A DNA stretch of 64,000 bases from an uncultured Flavobacterium sp. (GTDB taxonomy: Bacteria > Bacteroidota > Bacteroidia > Flavobacteriales > Flavobacteriaceae): NCBI GenBank assembly GCA_934636265.1, contig CAKUAD010000001.1, positions 100,543 to 164,542 on the forward strand, written 5' to 3'. How positions within the stretch are numbered: the stretch's first letter is position 1; each line of letters begins with the position of its first letter. Shown here in pieces: positions 8,167-17,859 of this stretch. The translations under genes and the position numbers were made by a program. The notes below the pieces were generated by a model. That model saw nothing but the letters and a program-made list of their open reading frames with translations, made no database searches and was not told the origin of the DNA.

Positions 8167-10248
8167 TTATTGATTCTCTATACTGCGCAGTTGCTTGAGT
8201 TTTTCCTTGAGCGTTAGGAGTTCTTCCTTGTGACGGTCGATGTTTTTGCGCACCTCGGCCACCATGGGATTCACTTTTTTCTGGTCTTTGGTGGTAAAGA
8301 ACTGAATGTTGTTCTCGAGTTGGAAAATCTCGTGTTGGACCTCGTCAATCTTGCGCATCAGGAATACCTTTTCATTGTCGAGTTTGCGGGTGTCGTTTGA
8401 TCCGGAAATCTGGTTGACGCGATTGGTGAACCGCACCATGTCAGATTCTTTTTTGCTCAGGCTGAGTTTCTCAAAAAGCGCATCGAGGATTTTGTTGAAT
8501 TTACCCTCAATGTGGCGTCGCTGCTGCGGAACACGGCCAAATCCTTTCCAGGCTTCGATATGTGCCTTGATGGCTTCAAGGTCAGTTTTGTGGTCGCCCG
8601 TCAGATGGAATTCGCGCAAGGATTCCAGATAGGCTTTCTTCTTCTCAAAGGCTTCAACCTCTTCCGGAGCTTCGGCGTTGCGGTGCTCCTTCATCTGCTC
8701 AAAATAATGGTTGCAGGCGGCCTTGAACTCGGCCCAAAGTTTGTCGGAGTACTTGCGCGGAACGTGTCCGATGTGCTTCCATTCCTCCTGAATCTGCTTC
8801 ATGACGGGTGTGGTCGCCGCAAAATCGGTCGAGTCCTTGAGCTCCTGTGCGCGGGCCACCAGCGCCTGCTTTTTGGTCAGGTTGTCGTGCTGGTCCTTTT
8901 TGATGTCCTTGTAAAACGAATTCTTTTTGGAGTTAAACGCGCGCACCGCATTTTTAAACGCCGTCCACGTGTCTTCATTGGCTTCAGACGGCACTTTTCC
9001 TGTGGCAAAAAAATCATTCCGCAACGCGTCAATTTTGGCGATTTGTCCAACCCAGCCGTTGTGTGAGTTGACATTCTCGGCGGCCAGAGCCTCGATTTTT
9101 TGAATGATGTCTTTTTTGCGCGCCAGGTTTTCCTCTTCAGTCCCGCGTTGCTTTTGCAAAAGGGCCTCGCGCTTGTCGTGCATCTGACGGGTAAGTTCGC
9201 TAAACCGGTTCCAGATTTCCTCGCGATGTTCACGTGAAACCGGCCCGATTTGCTCCTTCCACATGCGGTGCAAATCCTGCAATTCGCGGAACGCCTTGCC
9301 AACATCGGCCATGTTGACCAGTTCCTCGGCCCGCGCAATGATTTTCAGCTTTTGGTCAAGGTTGTGCTTAAAGTCAAGGTCGCGCGCCTCGCGGTCAAGG
9401 TGGAGGTAGTCGTAAAAATTCTCTACGTGAAAATGATAGTTGTTCCAAACGTGGTTGTACTTGTCTTTTGGGATGGGACCCGCGTTTTTCCAGCGTTCGC
9501 GTAATTCGTTGAAATGCTTGAGGGTATCCTTGATATTTTCTTGGGGATTGATGAGTTCCTTGAGTTCCTCGACAATCGCCAGACGCGTTTCAAGATTGGT
9601 TTGCAATTGTGACTGAAGTCCTTTAAAATGGGCGTTTTTGCGGTCGCGGTATTTGTTGTAAATCTGATCGAATCTGTTTTTTAGCGGAAACTGATAGTGG
9701 AAATCTTCGCCCTCGGGGTTTTCGTGCAGGTACTCCTCGCGTTTTTCGTCAATAAAGTGATGGTATTTTGACATAAACGCCTTGCGGATTTCCTCGACGT
9801 GATCCCTTACCGACATCACTTTTTCATGACCTACAAGTTGGTCGAGTTCATCTGCAAGGGCTTCCATCGGCATGGAATCGTAATCCTTCATTTCAATCTC
9901 ATGTCTAGCCCGCAGCGACTCATCCTCACTTTCTTCGGCATTGGAGTCGTGTATTGACGCTACCGCAGCATCAACAGTATTGGGTTCGCCAGATTCAGGC
10001 GCTACAGGCTCAGCCCCAACGGGTTCGGCTTCAATCCTGGCCTCTGTTTGATCCTCAGGTTCTGATTCAGGAACTTGCGGAGCATTATCCATATCATCCT
10101 GACCTTGGTGGGCCTCGATAAACTCCTCGGCTTCTTGCATTTCAGGCGCTTCGGGCCCGGTGACGAGCTGCTCTTGCGGTTGGCCTTCCTGGTTGATGTT
10201 CTCTTGTCCGTCTGCGTGTTGCAGGTTATCAGTCTTTTCCTCCGACAT
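8167..10248 (-). CDS. DUF349 domain-containing protein
   Basis: 693-aa soluble protein with no signal peptide. Residues 1-130 are acidic and low complexity (Glu, Gln, Pro rich). From ~130 onward there are about seven tandem DUF349 helical units, each ~70 residues with the pattern W...G...P....D.LW..F....N.F (for example HVWNNYHFHVENFYDY, KLWAEFKAACNHYFEQ). A predicted coiled coil occupies ~600-690. DUF349 proteins are widespread in Bacteroidetes and poorly characterised. Probably last-but-one in the TPR-TonB-aroE-DUF349-DUF2805 operon, although its own promoter-like element lies at 10284-10314. Confidence 0.9.
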   Translation of the reverse strand: MSEEKTDNLQHADGQENINQEGQPQEQLVTGPEAPEMQEAEEFIEAHQGQDDMDNAPQVPESEPEDQTEARIEAEPVGAEPVAPESGEPNTVDAAVASIHDSNAEESEDESLRARHEIEMKDYDSMPMEALADELDQLVGHEKVMSVRDHVEEIRKAFMSKYHHFIDEKREEYLHENPEGEDFHYQFPLKNRFDQIYNKYRDRKNAHFKGLQSQLQTNLETRLAIVEELKELINPQENIKDTLKHFNELRERWKNAGPIPKDKYNHVWNNYHFHVENFYDYLHLDREARDLDFKHNLDQKLKIIARAEELVNMADVGKAFRELQDLHRMWKEQIGPVSREHREEIWNRFSELTRQMHDKREALLQKQRGTEEENLARKKDIIQKIEALAAENVNSHNGWVGQIAKIDALRNDFFATGKVPSEANEDTWTAFKNAVRAFNSKKNSFYKDIKKDQHDNLTKKQALVARAQELKDSTDFAATTPVMKQIQEEWKHIGHVPRKYSDKLWAEFKAACNHYFEQMKEHRNAEAPEEVEAFEKKKAYLESLREFHLTGDHKTDLEAIKAHIEAWKGFGRVPQQRRHIEGKFNKILDALFEKLSLSKKESDMVRFTNRVNQISGSNDTRKLDNEKVFLMRKIDEVQHEIFQLENNIQFFTTKDQKKVNPMVAEVRKNIDRHKEELLTLKEKLKQLRSIENQ

Positions 10249-10283
10249 AAATAAGAAATAAGGTTACAATTGTAAATGGATGG

Positions 10284-10314
10284 GAAAGATACTAAACGCC
10301 TGTCAATAAACAAA
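10284..10314 (-). promoter_or_regulatory. Bacteroidetes-type promoter for the DUF349 gene
   Basis: On the minus strand TTTG (10314-10311), a 19-nt spacer, then TATCTTTC (10291-10284), a 7/8 match to TAnnTTTG with ideal spacing. It is 35 nt before the ATG at 10248. Confidence 0.5.
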
Positions 10315-10332
10315 ACGGCCGACCGGCGGTTT

Positions 10333-11064
10333 TTATTCGCCTTGCCAGATGCTCCAGGCGGCCTCGGCCTGTCCCACCAGCATTTCGTAGCCGTTTAGGA
10401 TGGTGGCTCCCCGTGCGCCGGCGCGATTCAAAAACTCGGTTTGCGGCGGATTGTAGATCAGATCGAAAGCAATGTGATGCGACGAGAATCCTTCGTATGG
10501 AATCTCCGGACACGCGTCTGTTTGTGGGAAAGTCCCCAGAGGTGTGGTGTTGATGACGATTTTACGTTCGGCAATCATTTGCGTCGTCAAATCGCCATAG
10601 CGGAGGCCATCGCCGCTTCGGGTAACATATTCATGCCCGATGCCAAGGGTTTCCAGCGCATACGCTACGGCCTTTGCAGCTCCGCCATGGCCAAGGATCA
10701 GTGCTTTTTTGTGGATGTCCTTAAGATGCGGTGCAAGCGATTTTGAGAAGCCGATGTAATCCGTATTATGGCCCACCGGACCGTCGCTTTCAAAGCTGAT
10801 CGTATTAACGGCCCCGATTTTTTTTGCAGCGCCCGACAGTCGGGTCAAATGCTCGATGACAGCCTCCTTGTACGGGATCGTGACGTTTAACCCTTTTAAA
10901 CCGGGTGTTTCAAAAATCTGCCTAAGATTTTGCAGGTCCGGGACATCGTAGTTTTCATAAACGGCATCAAGGCCAAGATCGGCAAACTTTTGGGCAAAGT
11001 AGCCGCGTGAAAAAGAGTAGGCGATGTTCCTGCCCAGCAATCCGTATTTAATCTTCGCTGACAT
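10333..11064 (-). CDS. aroE: Shikimate dehydrogenase
   Basis: Reduces 3-dehydroshikimate to shikimate with NADPH in chorismate biosynthesis. 243 aa, slightly short but complete as in other Bacteroidetes. The catalytic pair is present: Lys66 in TIPYKEAV and Asp102 in GHNTDYIGF. The N-terminal shikimate-binding serine motif reads YSFSRGYF, close to the usual S-x-S. The dinucleotide-binding loop LGHGGAAKA is at ~124-132. Its start overlaps the upstream TonB-like gene by 17 nt, so translation is probably coupled. Confidence 0.95.
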   Translation of the reverse strand: MSAKIKYGLLGRNIAYSFSRGYFAQKFADLGLDAVYENYDVPDLQNLRQIFETPGLKGLNVTIPYKEAVIEHLTRLSGAAKKIGAVNTISFESDGPVGHNTDYIGFSKSLAPHLKDIHKKALILGHGGAAKAVAYALETLGIGHEYVTRSGDGLRYGDLTTQMIAERKIVINTTPLGTFPQTDACPEIPYEGFSSHHIAFDLIYNPPQTEFLNRAGARGATILNGYEMLVGQAEAAWSIWQGE

Positions 11065-11500
11065 AAAGCGTTACGGGAAGGGTTACTTCACTGCGTATGG
11101 GCTGTCCTTCCTTGTTGGTGGCCGGTTCCCATTTGGGCATGGCGTGAAGGATCCGGATGAGTTGTTTTCCGGTTGACCAGGCGTTGTCCCTAAAAACCTG
11201 AATGTTGGTCAGGCTTCCGTCGGCTTCAACCACAAAACGCGCCACCATCCTGATGTTGGTGGGCGACTGGTCCATCAGTTCTTCAGGAATCTTGAACGAA
11301 CGGTTGACAAACTGCATGCAGCGCTGCATCCCGCCCGGAAAAGCGGCAGGCGTGGCCACATCCGAGTTGTCGGGATAATTGCTTGCTTTAACGAGTACCA
11401 CTTCACTTTGCGTCAGTGGAACGTGCGTGGGATGCGAGGCCTGCGAAAAAACAGAAAGCCCGACCACCAACGCGATCAGGCTCAACAGATATTTAGTCAT
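11048..11500 (-). CDS. TonB C-terminal-like exported protein
   Basis: 150 aa from the ATG at 11500. A signal peptide (MTKYLLSLIALVVGLSVFSQ) is followed by a region similar to TonB C-terminal domains: FPGGMQRCMQFVNRSFKIPEEL, then IRMVARFVVEADGSLTNIQVFRD, then PKWEPATNKEGQPIRSEVTLPVTL. Many Bacteroidetes proteins carry this fold without the membrane anchor and Pro-rich linker of true TonB, so an energy-transducing role is not assured. The frame is open 16 codons further upstream, but ATG at 11500 overlaps the TPR gene stop as ATGA, the usual coupling arrangement. Confidence 0.82.
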   Translation of the reverse strand: MTKYLLSLIALVVGLSVFSQASHPTHVPLTQSEVVLVKASNYPDNSDVATPAAFPGGMQRCMQFVNRSFKIPEELMDQSPTNIRMVARFVVEADGSLTNIQVFRDNAWSTGKQLIRILHAMPKWEPATNKEGQPIRSEVTLPVTLYVSED

Positions 11501-12894
11501 CAGCCTTTGATATTCCGGATTTGTTTCTGAACCTGCGGCATGTCCCACACGCCCGGATAGAGTTCCATCAGCAAGGTGCGATGCGTGGGGTTGATCCTCA
11601 GCGCATTGGCCAGGTGAAAGGCCCCTTTCTCATTCTCGCCCGCCATGTAATGCAGTCCGGCAAGCCGGTATTCAATCTCGTATTCGTCGTTGAAATAATC
11701 CGATGCCTGCAAAAGCGTCTGTATGGCCAGGTCAAATTCGCCCAAAAACTGGAGAATATCAACCCAGAACAGCCAGGTGTCCAGTTCGGTATCGCCAAAT
11801 TCAACAGCTTTGCGGTAGCCAAGTTCGGCCTCCTCAAAAAGGTTCATCGCCCGGTTGATCGTGGCAAAACGCTTCCAGTAGCGGGGATTTTCAGCATCAA
11901 TCCCCAAAGCCTTGTTGACGTAAAACAGCGCCTTTTGGTAATTGCCGGATCTGACGTAATAATCGGTGATCGCAATCCAGCCCTTGTCCAAAAGCGGATC
12001 TTCATGAACCGTCTTGTTGTAGTATTTAAGGGCCAAGACCTTGTTTCCCAGTTTTTCGTAACATTTCCCAATGCGCAAGAGGGCGTAGGAAGTAGGGTCG
12101 TCGAGCTCGATGGTTCGGTTGTAGCTTTCGATGGCATCCTCATACCGCTTAAGCCTTTCGAGCGCCTTGCCTTTTTCCATAAACGCACCCATAAAGGCGT
12201 CGTCGATATAGGTGGCAAATTCAAACGCGCGAACGGCATTTTCGTAATCCTTGATGCCGTAGTACAGGCGTCCTTTTTGATGCCAGGCAATTTCACTGTA
12301 CGGATTGCGGTCAATATACGTTTTAAGGTATTCGATGGCTTCCAGGTTTTGATCCAGGAATTCAAAGCAATACACCACATTGTAAAGCGCAGCCTGATCC
12401 TGTGTGTCTTCTTCAAGACATTTGATAAAACTCTGCTTGGCCATTTCCAGATTGTCCATAAACAGATATTCCATGCCCATCAGGTTGTACACATCGGCAT
12501 AGTCATCAGTGTATTGCAAAGCGATCTTTAAAAGTTCTACAGCCTTTTCGTGATTGTCGCGCTTGGAATAGATACTGGCTTTCTGGATGTAAATTTCCTC
12601 ATTATGAGGTTCGATGGCGTAAAGTTCGTTGAGGAGTTTTTCAGCCTGGTCGAGCTTGTCGTCATAGATCAGCATTTCCACCTGCACCAGTTTCAGGCCG
12701 GTTGACCGCGGGTGCTGTTCAAGGGCAAGCTTAAGCGCTTTTTTGGCCAGCGAAGCTTTTCCCATATCCAGATAATGCAGGATAATTTCTTCAAATTCCT
12801 CTGAGTCAAAAAAGAGCACCTTATTGGTTTTAAGCATACTCTCAAACTTTGACAAGGATAAATTATAGTCTTCTTCTTCGTTGCTGAGATGCAT
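11500..12894 (-). CDS. Tetratricopeptide repeat protein
   Basis: 464 aa from the ATG at 12894. Apart from an acidic N-terminus, the whole protein is TPR units (about 10-11), with motifs such as ADVYNLMGMEYLFMDNLEMAKQ, EIAWHQKGRLYYGIKDYENA and GWIAITDYYVRSGNYQKA. No signal peptide, so a cytosolic protein-interaction scaffold is likely; partner unknown. A longer frame begins at 12939, but its first 15 residues are hydrophobic and unlike the family, and a TTTG...TAATTTTT promoter-like pair lies there. First gene of the operon with the TonB-like protein and aroE. Confidence 0.87.
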   Translation of the reverse strand: MHLSNEEEDYNLSLSKFESMLKTNKVLFFDSEEFEEIILHYLDMGKASLAKKALKLALEQHPRSTGLKLVQVEMLIYDDKLDQAEKLLNELYAIEPHNEEIYIQKASIYSKRDNHEKAVELLKIALQYTDDYADVYNLMGMEYLFMDNLEMAKQSFIKCLEEDTQDQAALYNVVYCFEFLDQNLEAIEYLKTYIDRNPYSEIAWHQKGRLYYGIKDYENAVRAFEFATYIDDAFMGAFMEKGKALERLKRYEDAIESYNRTIELDDPTSYALLRIGKCYEKLGNKVLALKYYNKTVHEDPLLDKGWIAITDYYVRSGNYQKALFYVNKALGIDAENPRYWKRFATINRAMNLFEEAELGYRKAVEFGDTELDTWLFWVDILQFLGEFDLAIQTLLQASDYFNDEYEIEYRLAGLHYMAGENEKGAFHLANALRINPTHRTLLMELYPGVWDMPQVQKQIRNIKG

Positions 12895-12993
12895 AGACGT
12901 AGGTTTAAAAATTATCCATACTAAAAGTACGGACTCCAAACAGGGCTTTCGTTAAAGCACCCGATTGTTGTGAACAAAATAATTAACAAGTCC

Positions 12994-14175
12994 TTAACCC
13001 CGGTAATGGTCCAGTACGTCAAGGATGATTTTACAGCCTTCCCGGATTTCGTCGTCGCTGATCGTAAGCGGAGGCGTAATGCGGATTGCAGTAGGTTCAA
13101 AGAGCAGCCAGAAAAGGATGACGCCCCGTTTATGGCATTCTAAAATGACGTGGTTGCAAACCTCGGCCGATTGGGCCATCGCCGCCAGCATCAATCCACG
13201 TCCACGGATTTCGGTTAGCAAAGGATGTACCAACAAGCTCCTGAACAGTTTTTCTTTTTCCAGCGCCGCCTGCATCAGCCCGCTCTCACTGATTTCCCTA
13301 AGCGTCGCCAGGCAGGCTGCCGCAATGACAGGATGTCCGCCAAAAGTGGTAATATGCCCAAGTTTTGGGCCGTCCATCAGCAAATCCATCCGCTCGGCCG
13401 ACGCCACAAAAGCGCCCACCGGCATGCCGCCGCCCATTCCTTTTCCCAAGATGACAATGTCGGGCACAACACCATAGTTCTCAAAGCCAAACATTTTTCC
13501 CGTGCGGCCAAAACCTGGTTGGATCTCGTCAATGATCATCATGGCTCCCGTCTGATCGCAACGCTGCCTTACTTTTTTCAGGAAATCGTCCTTGGGTTCA
13601 ATAAACCCCGCGCCGCCCTGAATGCTCTCGAGGATGACGCCCGCAGTTCGCGTGGTAATTTTTGCAAGATCGGCCTCGTTGTTAAAGGTGATGAACTCCA
13701 CATCGGGAATCAACGGGCGAAAGGCGCGTTTGCGCTCTTCGTAGCCCATGACGCTCATCGATCCCATGGTGTTGCCGTGATAGGCATTGCGGCACGAAAT
13801 CCACTGGGTCCTGCCGGTAATGCGTCGCGCGAGTTTCAGGGCGCCTTCGGTCGCCTCGGTTCCGGAGTTTACCAGGTACACTTTGTTAAGGCTCTCAGGC
13901 AGATGTGACACGAGTAACTTGCAGTATTCCACGGCCGGATTCTGTGCATACTCGCCATAAACCATCACGTGCGAATAGCGGTCCAGTTGATCCTTGATCG
14001 CCTGATTGACGCGCGGATGACAATGGCCAAGCGAGGCCGCCGAAACGCCCGCCACCAGGTCGAGGTAGCGGTTGCCTTGGTTGTCGTAAATGTATGATCC
14101 GCTGGCGTGTGATACGTCCATGCCCAGCGGATGCGGCGAGGTTTGTGCCTGATATTTCAAAAAATCTGAATTCAT
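12994..14175 (-). CDS. Class III PLP-dependent aminotransferase (acetylornithine/4-aminobutyrate type)
   Basis: 393 aa, typical length. Fold-type I features: substrate-side NSGTEATEGALKLAR, cofactor-contacting AYHGNTMGSMSVMG, and the acidic motif IIDEIQPGFGRTG that holds the PLP ring nitrogen. The PLP lysine sits in VILGKGMGGGMPVGA and the phosphate motif is HITTFGGHP. The family moves amino groups from omega-amino donors to 2-oxoglutarate. Sequence alone does not separate ornithine, acetylornithine and GABA substrates, so no symbol is given. It lies 61 nt after the OstA-like gene on the same strand. Confidence 0.9.
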   Translation of the reverse strand: MNSDFLKYQAQTSPHPLGMDVSHASGSYIYDNQGNRYLDLVAGVSAASLGHCHPRVNQAIKDQLDRYSHVMVYGEYAQNPAVEYCKLLVSHLPESLNKVYLVNSGTEATEGALKLARRITGRTQWISCRNAYHGNTMGSMSVMGYEERKRAFRPLIPDVEFITFNNEADLAKITTRTAGVILESIQGGAGFIEPKDDFLKKVRQRCDQTGAMMIIDEIQPGFGRTGKMFGFENYGVVPDIVILGKGMGGGMPVGAFVASAERMDLLMDGPKLGHITTFGGHPVIAAACLATLREISESGLMQAALEKEKLFRSLLVHPLLTEIRGRGLMLAAMAQSAEVCNHVILECHKRGVILFWLLFEPTAIRITPPLTISDDEIREGCKIILDVLDHYRG

Positions 14176-14236
14176 AAACTGCGAATTCCCAAAGAACGTT
14201 CTTTAAAATTAAACAAACCAACCGGGCTGAACGTTA

Positions 14237-15877
14237 CTATTTTTCGGTTGGTTTTACATTTTTATCGTATTCAAGTGTAGCTTCGAGTGGCTTTAAGGGT
14301 TCATCGGCGGTCTTGGCATCGGCTGCGGCCTCCATTTCCATCTTGGTTTCCCACTGCTGTTCCTCGGGCGGAAAGATATCGTCCTTTGTCCGTATTCGTT
14401 CGTCCGGTCGCCATACGAAACCGCGGAGTTTACGGGCATTTTCAGGCAAATCCTTTTCCGGGTAGATGTCGCCGTCAACGGTTTTAAAGAACGTGATCGT
14501 TTCAATCTGGTTCTTGTTTAGCGTCAGGTTTATCTTACTGCTGACGTTTTTGTTGATGCCGATGAGTTCCTGGGTGTCGTTCCGCATGTAATAGACAACC
14601 TCGGTATTTTTAACGATATCGGCCTCGTAAAGCTGATTGTCACGGAATTTCCCGTACAGGTTTTGTCCTTTTACCTGATTAAAGCCGTCGCCTATCGTAT
14701 CCTTTGAAACGATAAACGCATTGTTCAACACCTTGAGTGAATCCAGCTTCTCGGTTTGGGTATCGGCAATCAGATGCATGATATCGCCAGTCATCTGGTT
14801 CTCGTAATTCCACAAAACAGGACGGCCAATCATCTTGGTGAGCCCTGATTTCTGGTCAGAGTGTATCGAGTCGCATTTGCCGCTCATATCGGTCTTGAAA
14901 AACCGCACGTTGCGATAGGCGCGAATAATCCGGTGTTCCGGCTTTCCCGTCACCAAAAGCCGCGTCCCGTGTATGTAGACTGAATCGTTGTCTACCAGGT
15001 TCACGGCCACCGCACGCCTTGTAACAAACATCGAGTCTTGTTTTTTGTACATTTCGGCGTAATGCCCCTTGACGATTCCCTTGTTTATCGAATCGGTGAT
15101 TTTTACGTTGCGCGTAGCCGATGCGAATTCCTTAACCCGGTCATAGTAAAGGCTGTCGCCGCGGATAAGCCTGTCCTTGTAGCGTATGTATGACTTGTTG
15201 AGGAAATGACCAAAATTCTTCTTGGTGTCGTAAAAGCCTTTCTCGGTGTAGATAAAATCATTTTCGCTGGTAATGGTTGACGGCCCAAAAACATACGCGT
15301 GTCCGGAATTGTTGTAGTAATCCAGATGGTTTGACTTGATGACGTATTTGGGATTGGTGATGGTAACCGCCGTCCGGAACTCGTACTTTTTTTGCCCCAC
15401 CACATAACGGCCGGATTTGCTGCGGAGCACATTTTCCCGGTTGTTGATAGTTCCGTAAGTGGAGTAGTAGGCGTGCTGAATGTTGCGGTCAAAGTAAAGG
15501 GTATCGGTCACCAGAGAGGTTTCGGGCGATCGCATGTTGACATTTCCCGTGGCAAACGCCATTTTGGCCTCACCTGAATATTCGGCGTACTTGGCGTCCA
15601 TAAAAAGCGTGTCGCCCTGGTTCATGCGCACGTCGCCAAAAGCCTTGATATAGTTTTCTTTTTGAAAAAAATACGCCTTGTTGCACCACAGGGTCACACC
15701 CTCGTGACTCACCCGGACATTTCCCGTAAGCAGTGCGGCATCGGGAATTTCAGTTTGGTTGATATCTGAATTGTCGGCGTGTTCAACCTTTATTTTGCTG
15801 GCAGCCTGTGTTTTGGGTCGCTGCGCCAGTAGGCAAAACGGTAGGAAAACAAGTATAAAAAACAGCAGTCTGTTCAA
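14237..15877 (-). CDS. OstA-like protein (LptA/LptD-N domain), exported
   Basis: About 546 aa from a TTG at 15877. Signal peptide (RLLFFILVFLPFCLLAQ), then repeated beta-jellyroll units of the OstA/LptA kind (LTGNVRVSHEGVTLWCNKAYFF, AFGDVRMNQGDTLFMDAKYAEYSG, RGDSLYYDRVKEFASATRNVKI). Such proteins bind LPS and bridge periplasm to outer membrane. This Bacteroidetes form lacks the LptD barrel. The C-terminus is charged and low complexity. The frame extends to an ATG at 15910, but an exact promoter box (TACCTTTG) lies inside that extension, so a start at or after 15877 is preferred. Confidence 0.82.
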   Translation of the reverse strand: MNRLLFFILVFLPFCLLAQRPKTQAASKIKVEHADNSDINQTEIPDAALLTGNVRVSHEGVTLWCNKAYFFQKENYIKAFGDVRMNQGDTLFMDAKYAEYSGEAKMAFATGNVNMRSPETSLVTDTLYFDRNIQHAYYSTYGTINNRENVLRSKSGRYVVGQKKYEFRTAVTITNPKYVIKSNHLDYYNNSGHAYVFGPSTITSENDFIYTEKGFYDTKKNFGHFLNKSYIRYKDRLIRGDSLYYDRVKEFASATRNVKITDSINKGIVKGHYAEMYKKQDSMFVTRRAVAVNLVDNDSVYIHGTRLLVTGKPEHRIIRAYRNVRFFKTDMSGKCDSIHSDQKSGLTKMIGRPVLWNYENQMTGDIMHLIADTQTEKLDSLKVLNNAFIVSKDTIGDGFNQVKGQNLYGKFRDNQLYEADIVKNTEVVYYMRNDTQELIGINKNVSSKINLTLNKNQIETITFFKTVDGDIYPEKDLPENARKLRGFVWRPDERIRTKDDIFPPEEQQWETKMEMEAAADAKTADEPLKPLEATLEYDKNVKPTEK

Positions 15878-15892
15878 GTCCTGAAATTTGAA

Positions 15893-15900
15893 CAAAGGTA
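15893..15900 (-). promoter_or_regulatory. Bacteroidetes -7 promoter box of the OstA-like gene
   Basis: TACCTTTG on the minus strand, an exact TAnnTTTG match, 15 nt before the proposed TTG start at 15877 and inside the longer open frame that begins at 15910. Confidence 0.5.
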
Positions 15901-15943
15901 CAAAATACACCCATGCTTCCGTAGCCTTAAGAATAAATTAGTA

Positions 15944-15973
15944 TTGACTTTGCGCGCGTAAACGCTATATTTG
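15944..15973 (+). promoter_or_regulatory. Bacteroidetes-type promoter of the GH13 gene
   Basis: TTG (15944-15946), a 19-nt spacer, then TATATTTG (15966-15973), an exact consensus pair. It ends 20 nt before the ATG at 15994. Confidence 0.75.
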
Positions 15974-15993
15974 CCCGTATCCAAATTTTTGTC

Positions 15994-17859
15994 ATGAAGC
16001 ATTACGTATTGATCGCCCTTGCGGTTTCAGGATTGGCCAGCGCCCAGAAAATATCGGTTCCGGGCAAGCGTCCGGTGCAGGTTGAAAGCCATGTGCGCAA
16101 CTCAACAAAGCCCGTCGTCTATCAGGTTTTTACGCGTCTGTTTGGCAACACCAACAGCACCAACAAGCCGTGGGGAACCATTCAGGAAAATGGCGTGGGC
16201 AAGTTTGATGACTTTACCTACAAGGCACTTTCGGAAATTTCGGCGCTGGGCGTGACGCATATTTGGTATACGGGCGTTCCGCATCACGCCCTTGTAGGCG
16301 ATTACACCCAATACGGAATTTCACAGGACGATCCGGAAGTGGTCAAGGGCCGTGCCGGTTCGCCGTATGCCGTCAAGGATTACTACAACGTCAACCCTGA
16401 TCTGGCGGTCAATCCGGCCAAGCGACTCGACGAGTTTCAGGCGTTGATCAAACGCACGCATGACAACGGGATGAAGGTCATCATCGACATCGTTCCCAAT
16501 CACGTCGCCCGCCGCTACGAGGGCAAGACCAATCCGCCGGGCGTAAAGGATTTTGGTGCCAACGACGACACATCGGTTGAATACAAACGCGACAACAACT
16601 TTTACTACATTCCCGGCCAGGCGTTTAAGCTTCCGGCGTTCACCAACTACAAACCTTTGGGCGGTGAAAAACACAAACTCATTGACGGCAAATTCAAGGA
16701 AAATCCGGCCAAGTGGACAGGAAACGGATCGCGGGCAGTGCAGCCTGACCAAAATGACTGGTATGAGACTGTCAAGGTCAACTATGGCGTAAGGCCTGAC
16801 GGTACCAAGGATTTCCCGACGCTTCCCGCTGATTACGACCAGCGCGATTACAAGGCCCATGACGCTTTTTGGCAGGGCAAGGACGTTCCTGATTCGTGGA
16901 AGAAGTTTAAAGACATCGCGCTTTACTGGATAGACAAAGGCGTCGACGGATTTCGCTACGACATGGCCGAAATGGTGCCGGTTGAGTTCTGGAGTTATAT
17001 GAACTCGGCGATCAAGACTAAAAACCCCGATGCTTTTTTGCTGGCCGAGGTTTACAATCCCAACGAATATCGCAACTATATCCGCCTGGGTAAGATGGAT
17101 TATTTGTATGACAAGGTTGATTTGTACGACAAACTCAAGGAAATCGTTCAGGGCAAGGCCAGTGTCGACGCCATTCTTCCCATCCAGGAAAAATTGGCCG
17201 ACATCGGGCATCACATGCTTCACTTTTTAGACAATCACGATGAACAGCGACTGGCCAGCGCCGCTTTTGCCCAAAGTGCCGAACGCGGAAAGCCTTTGAT
17301 GGTAGTGTCAGCCACGCTTTCGGCGTCGCCCATCATGCTGTATTTTGGTCAGGAAGTAGGCGAAGACGGCAGTGAAGACGGCGGATTTGGCAAGCCGACA
17401 CGCACTTCGATATTTGACTATGTAGGCGTTCCGGCCCATCAGCGTTGGATGAACAACGGTGCCTTTGACGGTGGCGCCCTTACGCCTGCCGAGGCCAAAT
17501 TGCGGGATTTTTACAAGCGCCTGCTCAACTTTGCCCGCAGCAACAAGGCGCTGATGGGAAGTTTTCACGAACTGCAACGCCACAACGCCAACTACAAGGA
17601 ATATCCGCAAGGCGTGTTTTCCTATATCCGCAGCAACGATGCCAGCAAGTTATTGGTAGTCTGCAACTTTACTAACCAGCCGCAAACCTTTACCCTGCGC
17701 ATTCCCGGGGAGTTGCTCACCAAGCTGCGCTCCAACAAGAACCAGACGCTTACCGATGCGTTGTATGGCAGTACCGCCCAGCTTGAAATCGGGCAGCAGG
17801 AAGGCACGGTCAGGATCAGTCTTGCGCCTTTGGAGTCGTTTTTGTTTCCGATGAACTAG
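15994..17859 (+). CDS. Secreted GH13 family alpha-amylase-like glycoside hydrolase
   Basis: 621 aa with signal peptide MKHYVLIALAVSGLASAQ. The (beta/alpha)8 barrel carries the GH13 conserved regions: IDIVPNHVAR (region I), GFRYDMAEMV with nucleophile Asp323 (II), LLAEVYNP with acid/base Glu352 (III) and FLDNHDEQR with Asp416 stabilising the transition state (IV). A C-terminal all-beta domain (~520-621) follows. It probably acts on alpha-1,4-glucans or maltodextrins in the periplasm or outside the cell. Monocistronic, with a consensus promoter. No sorting domain or lipobox seen. Its end overlaps convergent nhaA by 4 nt. Confidence 0.93.
   Translation: MKHYVLIALAVSGLASAQKISVPGKRPVQVESHVRNSTKPVVYQVFTRLFGNTNSTNKPWGTIQENGVGKFDDFTYKALSEISALGVTHIWYTGVPHHALVGDYTQYGISQDDPEVVKGRAGSPYAVKDYYNVNPDLAVNPAKRLDEFQALIKRTHDNGMKVIIDIVPNHVARRYEGKTNPPGVKDFGANDDTSVEYKRDNNFYYIPGQAFKLPAFTNYKPLGGEKHKLIDGKFKENPAKWTGNGSRAVQPDQNDWYETVKVNYGVRPDGTKDFPTLPADYDQRDYKAHDAFWQGKDVPDSWKKFKDIALYWIDKGVDGFRYDMAEMVPVEFWSYMNSAIKTKNPDAFLLAEVYNPNEYRNYIRLGKMDYLYDKVDLYDKLKEIVQGKASVDAILPIQEKLADIGHHMLHFLDNHDEQRLASAAFAQSAERGKPLMVVSATLSASPIMLYFGQEVGEDGSEDGGFGKPTRTSIFDYVGVPAHQRWMNNGAFDGGALTPAEAKLRDFYKRLLNFARSNKALMGSFHELQRHNANYKEYPQGVFSYIRSNDASKLLVVCNFTNQPQTFTLRIPGELLTKLRSNKNQTLTDALYGSTAQLEIGQQEGTVRISLAPLESFLFPMN

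Noticed and set aside
11521..12531. 336-codon plus-strand frame
   Set aside because: Opposite the TPR gene in a GC-biased frame; no domain or start signal, so a shadow frame.
16321..17223. 300-codon minus-strand frame
   Set aside because: Antisense to the GH13 gene, whose catalytic motifs are unmistakable.
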